A DNA stretch of 64,000 nucleotides. Origin: Haemonchus contortus (Eukaryota; Nematoda; Chromadorea; Rhabditida; Trichostrongylidae). The stretch is taken from assembly GCA_000469685.2 (NCBI GenBank), contig LS997566.1, forward strand, positions 43,414,920-43,478,919, written 5' to 3'. The position numbers and the translations under genes are program-made. This document shows positions 59,701-64,000 of the stretch, one piece after another. Position 1 is the stretch's first letter. Each line of letters opens with the position of its first letter. The notes beneath the pieces were generated by a model. It did not search any database. It saw nothing but the letters and a program-made list of their open reading frames with translations, and was not told where the DNA came from.

Positions 59701-62700
59701 TTGTGAAACGAAAACCATCAATTAGAATCAACAGAATTAAGAAACAAAATCCACTAATCTCTGCGTTTGGAAAGAAATAGCGTTTCAATTATCTATGCAA
59801 TTAGCTTAGCTTTGACAACTATTACCTTTTGGATTCTTCCAATTAGAAATACATGGAGGTATTTTCCAGTCATTTTGATCCTTTGTTGTCACCTAAAAAT
59901 AAAGGAAATTGTGAATGTGGATTGAAGCAAACGAAAAAACTGAACAGAATCAAGAGCATCTGTGACGATTTCGGAATAATGAAACCCCAGACAAGTTTTT
60001 GAAGTAACATCATCTACCTTTCTAGGCGGACTATGCATAACAGGAGCTGGAGGCGAAGGAGGAGCTCGCGGGATTTTCTGATTGATCCTAAATTTCATAT
60101 AAAGGAACTAGATAAAAATTAGATGAAGTCACTTATATCTACAGCGAGTCGTGAATAAAATATCGCTAGCAATTTTGAAGACCAAAAAACTCCAAAACGC
60201 AGCGCCTTGGTAATTTCTTGAAATTTCGGAAAGGAATGACCCACCTGAATTTTGGAGGTTCCATGGGATCCTTCTGCTCTTCCACCATCCGAATGATTCG
60301 TTGTTGCGATCCTGAATAGCATAGACTTCTCATAAAGATGGTATATCGCACTGACAGTAGAAAATAGCAAAAAAGGAGCTAAAAGTTAAATGTGTAACCT
60401 GCAGCGTGCCCCTGACTTTGCTGACTAGGTGTGTATCTGATATACTGTGCAGGTGCTTGTTTCTCGGCATGGCGTACTGGTAAAGCTGACGCCACCTAGG
60501 AAATGGAAGTGAGAGCTTCAAAGAACGACAACTCGGAAGTGAGGCATTCTCGTAAGAGCTCTTCCTAGATATAGAGTTGAATGCTAATCATACCTTGCTT
60601 TCAGTTATTTTCTCCAGCGCCAAACGCGTCCTCTCGGTTTGTTCGGCTATAGTTTCCTCATCAGGCCTTTGAATATCTTCATCGTCTTCATCCCATGCCT
60701 TAGCACGCATGTCCGCCAATTTGGTGTAAACCACCTAAATTACCACTAGAAGCAAATATGAAACGAAAAGCTCGAAGGTTGAGGCGAACTTTCGTGAAAA
60801 GGAACAGATACCACTTTCAAAAATTACCTTATTTTTATCATGTCCGAGTCGTGCAATAGCATCGTGCCTTAATTTCCCATCAGCATCATACTGCAGCGCT
60901 ATTTGCCCTTCACTTTTTCCTTTTCGTTCACCTAATCCCATTCCAAGAGGAAATTGAGCCACATGAATTTCTGGAAAGGCTCCGCCATCGCCAAAGTCCT
61001 GAAAAATAATGCCTACACTGCATTAAGCGAGCTCAAAGTTCAAAGCTACAGCTTTTAGTTTATGATATGATTCGTTTTTTGTTTTTCGGTCCTGCCCTCT
61101 CAGCAGGGAAAAGAACCACGCTTGCTAAGTTATTAGTAAAAAAGTAAAGCAAAGTAAAAAAGCAAGTAAAAACTAAGTAAGCTAAAGTAATTTGATCAGC
61201 ATACGAAAACTGTAACGCTTCATCGGAAAGAAACAGAGCAATGGGTGGAAAACCAATTAAGTTTTTGGATTCCAAAGCTGAAGAATCAACCTCCCTTGAT
61301 ACTAGGACAATGTCACCATTACGAAAGCGTACTAAAAATTTCTTCTACAAGTGGTATACCGGAAATTACTTGTATACGTCCATATAAAAATCTTGCAGGT
61401 TTCAAGGGAATGCGATGTTCGCGTGCCATATCACCGCTAAGGTTTTCTCCCACCTGATACTTACCTTTACCAAGTCGATAAGCTTTGACAACTGGCTATA
61501 CCCCACAATAGTTATTAAGAACTCAGCATGTTAAGTTTATTCCCATTGAAAATGCAACGACTTATTCTGACAAGGCATCGAAAAGATTACCTCAACGCCA
61601 CGTGGTCTGAACCCTTGACGACGTCCATATGGAGGCGGTTCTTTCACAACAATGGCTGTAGGAATGGGCAATGCATCCTCGCGTCCACGAAACCACGGAT
61701 CTCGTCGAACCTACAGAGCAGCTATGTTATTTGAGTGAATTAAATATCTCATTAAAGAAACAAAGATTAGCTTATATGTCTTTATCTTGACCAGTCAGTA
61801 TAAATGAGTTTAAAAAGCTGATCTTTACACGACAAAACACTTCAGCTAAGCTCACTTTTTTACCTTTTTCTTACTTAATTGAACCTACTGCTAACTCTAA
61901 CGCTGTAATAAATACTAGAAAATCCTGGTAGATATTTGATACTAGGAAACTTCCATAAAGTCGGTTTACAATCTGATTTAAGCCATGGTTGCACAAAGTG
62001 ATGGAGATTCCCAATGGATAAAGGACAAAGTTTTTGGCATTGATCAATCCCTTCTGAGGGATGCGCTCCCGCATTCGTCTTCCGTACAGAATCGTATCTT
62101 CGTAATGAATACGTATGTCGCCTATACAATGACCCGCAGCGGCCAGCCGATGTAAAAGTCACTGCTTTATTCCCTCTGACGGGTCTGGTACCAACTCACC
62201 GACCCCGGAAGGATGGTGAGGCTCCGTTGACCTAGGCGGACATCGATCAGGGACTGGAACCCGTTACCATGCTTGTATGAAGTGCGCCGCTTGCTACTAC
62301 ATCACCTCCTCCCTCTTTTCTACTGTCTCAACGGCTATCTACCGAAAATATCAACGTCTACTTTACTAGTTTGGTGGGAGCGCTCAGAGACTATGGCAGT
62401 GATTAGAGTGCGAAGGATCAGCCATTTTTTCACTACTATAGGTTCCTGAGAAGATGATCACAGAATGTGAGAATACGAGCACGAAATCCAAGATGGCTCG
62501 AGAAAATGAAATATTCTATAAATCCATGTCTACTTGATTTGAAAACTCACTTGAGAATACTCATCAGTAACTGCGGAAGGGGTAGGGAGCAACCTGAAAT
62601 CATTATTTGTCATCAAAACAAGACATCGAAATTTCGGAAATGAGTGTATCTCTCTCATGAGTTGAACTACACGTTTCATAGAATTCGGTGCTTTAGCAAC

Positions 62701-62775
62701 ACCTGTTAATTCTAGTTCAACTGACACTGCGCACAAGTAGATGAAAGATACTCACTCTGTCAATTTCAAGGACAT
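53765..62775 (-). CDS. skp-1: SNW1/SKIP homologue (splicing factor and transcription coregulator)
   Basis: 17 minus-strand exons: 62756-62775, 62551-62593, 61591-61710, 60828-60998, 60594-60734, 60399-60495, 60245-60311, 60018-60087, 59826-59892, 59629-59684, 59411-59578, 59133-59200, 58798-58875, 58630-58735, 58477-58573, 56180-56304, 53765-53878. Phases agree throughout and give 535 residues, the usual size. Landmarks in order: EPPPYGRRQGF; DFGDGGAFPEIHVAQFPLGM; PAQYIRYTPSQQ; RMVEEQKDPMEPPKF; PRAPPSPPAPVMHSPPRK (SNW core); SLDKRLAADGRG; FAKLSEALYIADRKAR; GLPDAKVRSSETQFDQRLF; YDKAWRGGDNV; DKDVYGDDLDK; RFVPDKGFSG; DVFGLGDLF. Orthologues sit in the activated spliceosome and act as nuclear receptor/Notch coregulators. 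It follows bir-1 in the same direction, as in the C. elegans operon. Some introns are very long (2.2-2.3 kb). Confidence 0.97.
56970..57522. mobile_element. Internally deleted mariner (MITE-like) in skp-1 intron 15
   Basis: Terminal inverted repeats of 22 identical bases start GGTTGATGCATAATTATTGC, with TA on both sides (56968-56969, 57523-57524). The ends resemble those of cecropia-type mariners (GGTTGNTGCAAAAGTAAT...). At 553 bp it is too short for a transposase and no DDD motifs were found, so it is a non-autonomous derivative. Confidence 0.88.
62022..62310 (-). repeat. tRNA-derived SINE copy 7 in skp-1 intron 2
   Basis: Nearly full length: plus-strand AAAGTTTTTGGCATTGATCA, GGGATGCGCTCCCGCATTC, CGGCCAGCCGATGTAAAAGT, CGACCCCGGAAGGATGG and CTTGCTACTACATCACCTCC follow the family order. 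The B-box region is changed to GGGACTGGAACCC. Same orientation as skp-1. Confidence 0.78.
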
Positions 62776-62780
62776 TATTG

Positions 62781-62782
62781 CT
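62781..62782 (-). promoter_or_regulatory. Candidate SL2 trans-splice acceptor of skp-1
   Basis: On the minus strand TTTTTTTTCGAG is followed by CAATAATG, placing the AG 5 bp before the skp-1 ATG, as expected for a trans-spliced downstream gene. The 262-bp gap to the bir-1 stop is within the range of nematode operons. Confidence 0.5.
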
Positions 62783-63037
62783 CGAAAAAAATGTGATGAT
62801 TGTAAACGCAGAGCAAATTAATCCTGCAAAGCAATGACAAATTCAAATAACAGAAATATGGAAAGAGGACTTTGCATGAAAAATGACGAAAATAGCGAAA
62901 CTTGTATTCACAACAAGTTAGTAGCTGATTCAAAATCAATTTGGCAACAGTTTATCAAGAATAATATGAGCACAGTACCAAACCGGTAATGAGATCCAAA
63001 ATCAAGTGAGATAAGTATCACATTATATTATAGGGCA

Positions 63038-63749
63038 CTATTTAGCTTTTAAAACTTTTTCGCCCATGTGTTCTATTTCTTCCGCAGCATTCCAGAAATT
63101 TGCAGCTTCCTTGGCGACCATTTTCCTCTGAAATGGCCAAGTTCAAAAAGGACTCGGTATACGTAGAAACATAATATACGTAGGAACAATATACATAATA
63201 TATCAGATAAAATTTCTGTTATTTCACCTGCTCCGCAGCTATGCGGCCAGCCAACAAGAAAAGGAAATCTCGAACTGTCCACGTTTTTTCATCGAGTTTA
63301 TTCAATTCAACAAAACTGCAATTCTTTGTATGCGACCGATGTTCCTCCCTAAAAAGGAAAAACGAATTGTTTCGATTACAGTACACAAATGATATCAACT
63401 ACTAAAGAGTTGAAAATTTTGACAATAACTTACCATGGGTCATCCTGTTCTTCAAATATCATCTCCTTGAAACAAAATGCACATGTCGCTGTAGCTGGTT
63501 CACTTCTGGTACCAGAGAAGACGAATCCGGCTCTTGCTAACTAAATCCAAAATTTCAAAGGAAGTGCAGTTCAGCAAGAAGTCAAAATAAGCTAAGAAAG
63601 AAGCTCACCGCTTCAGATGAGCAAGGAGAGTCGCCCCTATCGAAGCACCACTTTTTAAATGTAGCTTTGCGATGGTTGTAAAATATAACGTCCGACTTTT
63701 CAGAGGCAAGTTCATCGAATAGGGACGTTTTTTCATCAGAACCTGTCAT
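63038..63749 (-). CDS. bir-1: Survivin-type BIR protein (chromosomal passenger complex)
   Basis: Minus-strand exons 63609-63749, 63434-63540, 63228-63348, 63038-63127; phases agree, 152 residues. One BIR domain fills the first two thirds: RKATFKKWCFD, ARAGFVFSGTRSEPATATC, then CAFCFKEMIFEEQDDPWEEH and HTKNC provide the zinc ligands (Cys, Cys, His, Cys). Only 15 residues separate the second Cys from His, one fewer than in human survivin. The C-terminal helix (WNAAEEIEHMGEKVLKAK) is the survivin coiled coil used with INCENP and borealin. There is no RING or caspase-binding extra BIR, so the role is chromosome segregation and cytokinesis rather than caspase inhibition (family knowledge). It is the upstream gene of the skp-1 pair. 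Confidence 0.93.
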
Positions 63750-63751
63750 GT

Positions 63752-63753
63752 CT
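63752..63753 (-). promoter_or_regulatory. Candidate SL1 trans-splice acceptor of bir-1
   Basis: The minus strand reads TTACTTTAG then AC and the ATG. An acceptor with no usable upstream exon, only 2 bp before the start codon, is typical of SL1 trans-splicing of the first gene in an operon. Confidence 0.5.
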
Positions 63754-64000
63754 AAAGTAAGCAAATCCTTTCATACATTGTTAGCAACCGCCCAGATCAA
63801 CTAAAATTCGTCAGCAGTAAGAATTGGAAACTTAAAGCTATACCGTTTCTAATGACAGATTGATTGAAGCTTGATCAGAAGACTACCCAGAGGAACAGGA
63901 ATAGCAGAAAATCTTAAGGCTACATTCGATCGAAATGAAGCCTTGACCAGAATGGGGAACACCACTCAAAGAAATGCAAAAGGAAAAAAAAATTGAAAAG
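63754..64000. other. Upstream region of the bir-1/skp-1 pair
   Basis: No exon or element was recognised. It should hold the operon promoter. Confidence 0.35.

Noticed and set aside
1..64000. CRISPR arrays, rRNA, bacterial operons
   Set aside because: No regularly spaced repeats, rRNA signatures or bacterial gene organisation; introns and family content are nematode.

Overview
The window is nuclear DNA of a nematode, most likely a clade V (rhabditine/strongylid, hookworm-like) parasite. The coding part is cut into many small exons with GT-AG introns, often ending in TTTCAG and ranging from about 50 bp to over 5 kb. Two adjacent minus-strand genes at the right end, bir-1 (survivin) and skp-1 (SNW1/SKIP), lie 262 bp apart in the same order as the known C. 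elegans bir-1/skp-1 operon. The species assignment is inference. No plasmid, bacterial, CRISPR, rRNA or canonical tRNA features were seen.

Region 1 (1-939) holds the last exon of a threonine-rich, probably secreted or surface protein whose 5' part lies outside the window.

Region 2 (about 1.04-12.9 kb) is an accessory block built on a large inverted repeat. Each arm carries an intact four-exon gene for a 167-residue secreted protein of unknown family (1866-2604 minus, 9106-9846 plus), a copy with a shared internal TGA (4056-4775 plus, 6920-7638 minus) and an older wreck (about 3205-3690 plus, 8010-8510 minus). A sixth, promoter-only remnant sits at 12.6-12.86 kb. The spacer and arms have collected DNA transposons of different ages: a decayed DD37D (maT-type) element, remnants of an old mariner, and a full-length DD34D mariner with TA target duplication. 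A lone ShK-like exon lies at the centre.

Region 3 (13.6-20.53 kb, plus) is a FAF1/FAF2-type UBX protein gene (ubxn-3-like), reconstructed from ten firm exons plus one uncertain intron in exon 2. Region 4 (20.6-31.2 kb) has no convincing gene but holds degraded tRNA-derived SINE copies. Region 5 (31.2-37.4 kb, plus) is a seven-exon NK-2 class homeobox gene preceded by a long fold-back sequence. Region 6 (37.5-47.5 kb) is again gene-poor, with two SINE copies; one has a perfect 13-bp target duplication. At 47.5-48.6 kb lies a 5'-truncated Penelope-like element with a GIY-YIG domain and a hammerhead-like core.

Region 7 (49.4-52.8 kb, plus) holds a tentative small membrane protein gene and a bZIP-like gene. 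Region 8 (53.77-63.75 kb, minus) is the bir-1-skp-1 pair; skp-1 is reconstructed exon by exon (17 exons, 535 residues), with a SINE in intron 2 and an internally deleted mariner in intron 15. The housekeeping genes (UBX/CDC48 adaptor, spliceosome/transcription factor, chromosomal passenger protein) and the developmental regulator do not form a pathway; only bir-1 and skp-1 appear physically co-expressed.
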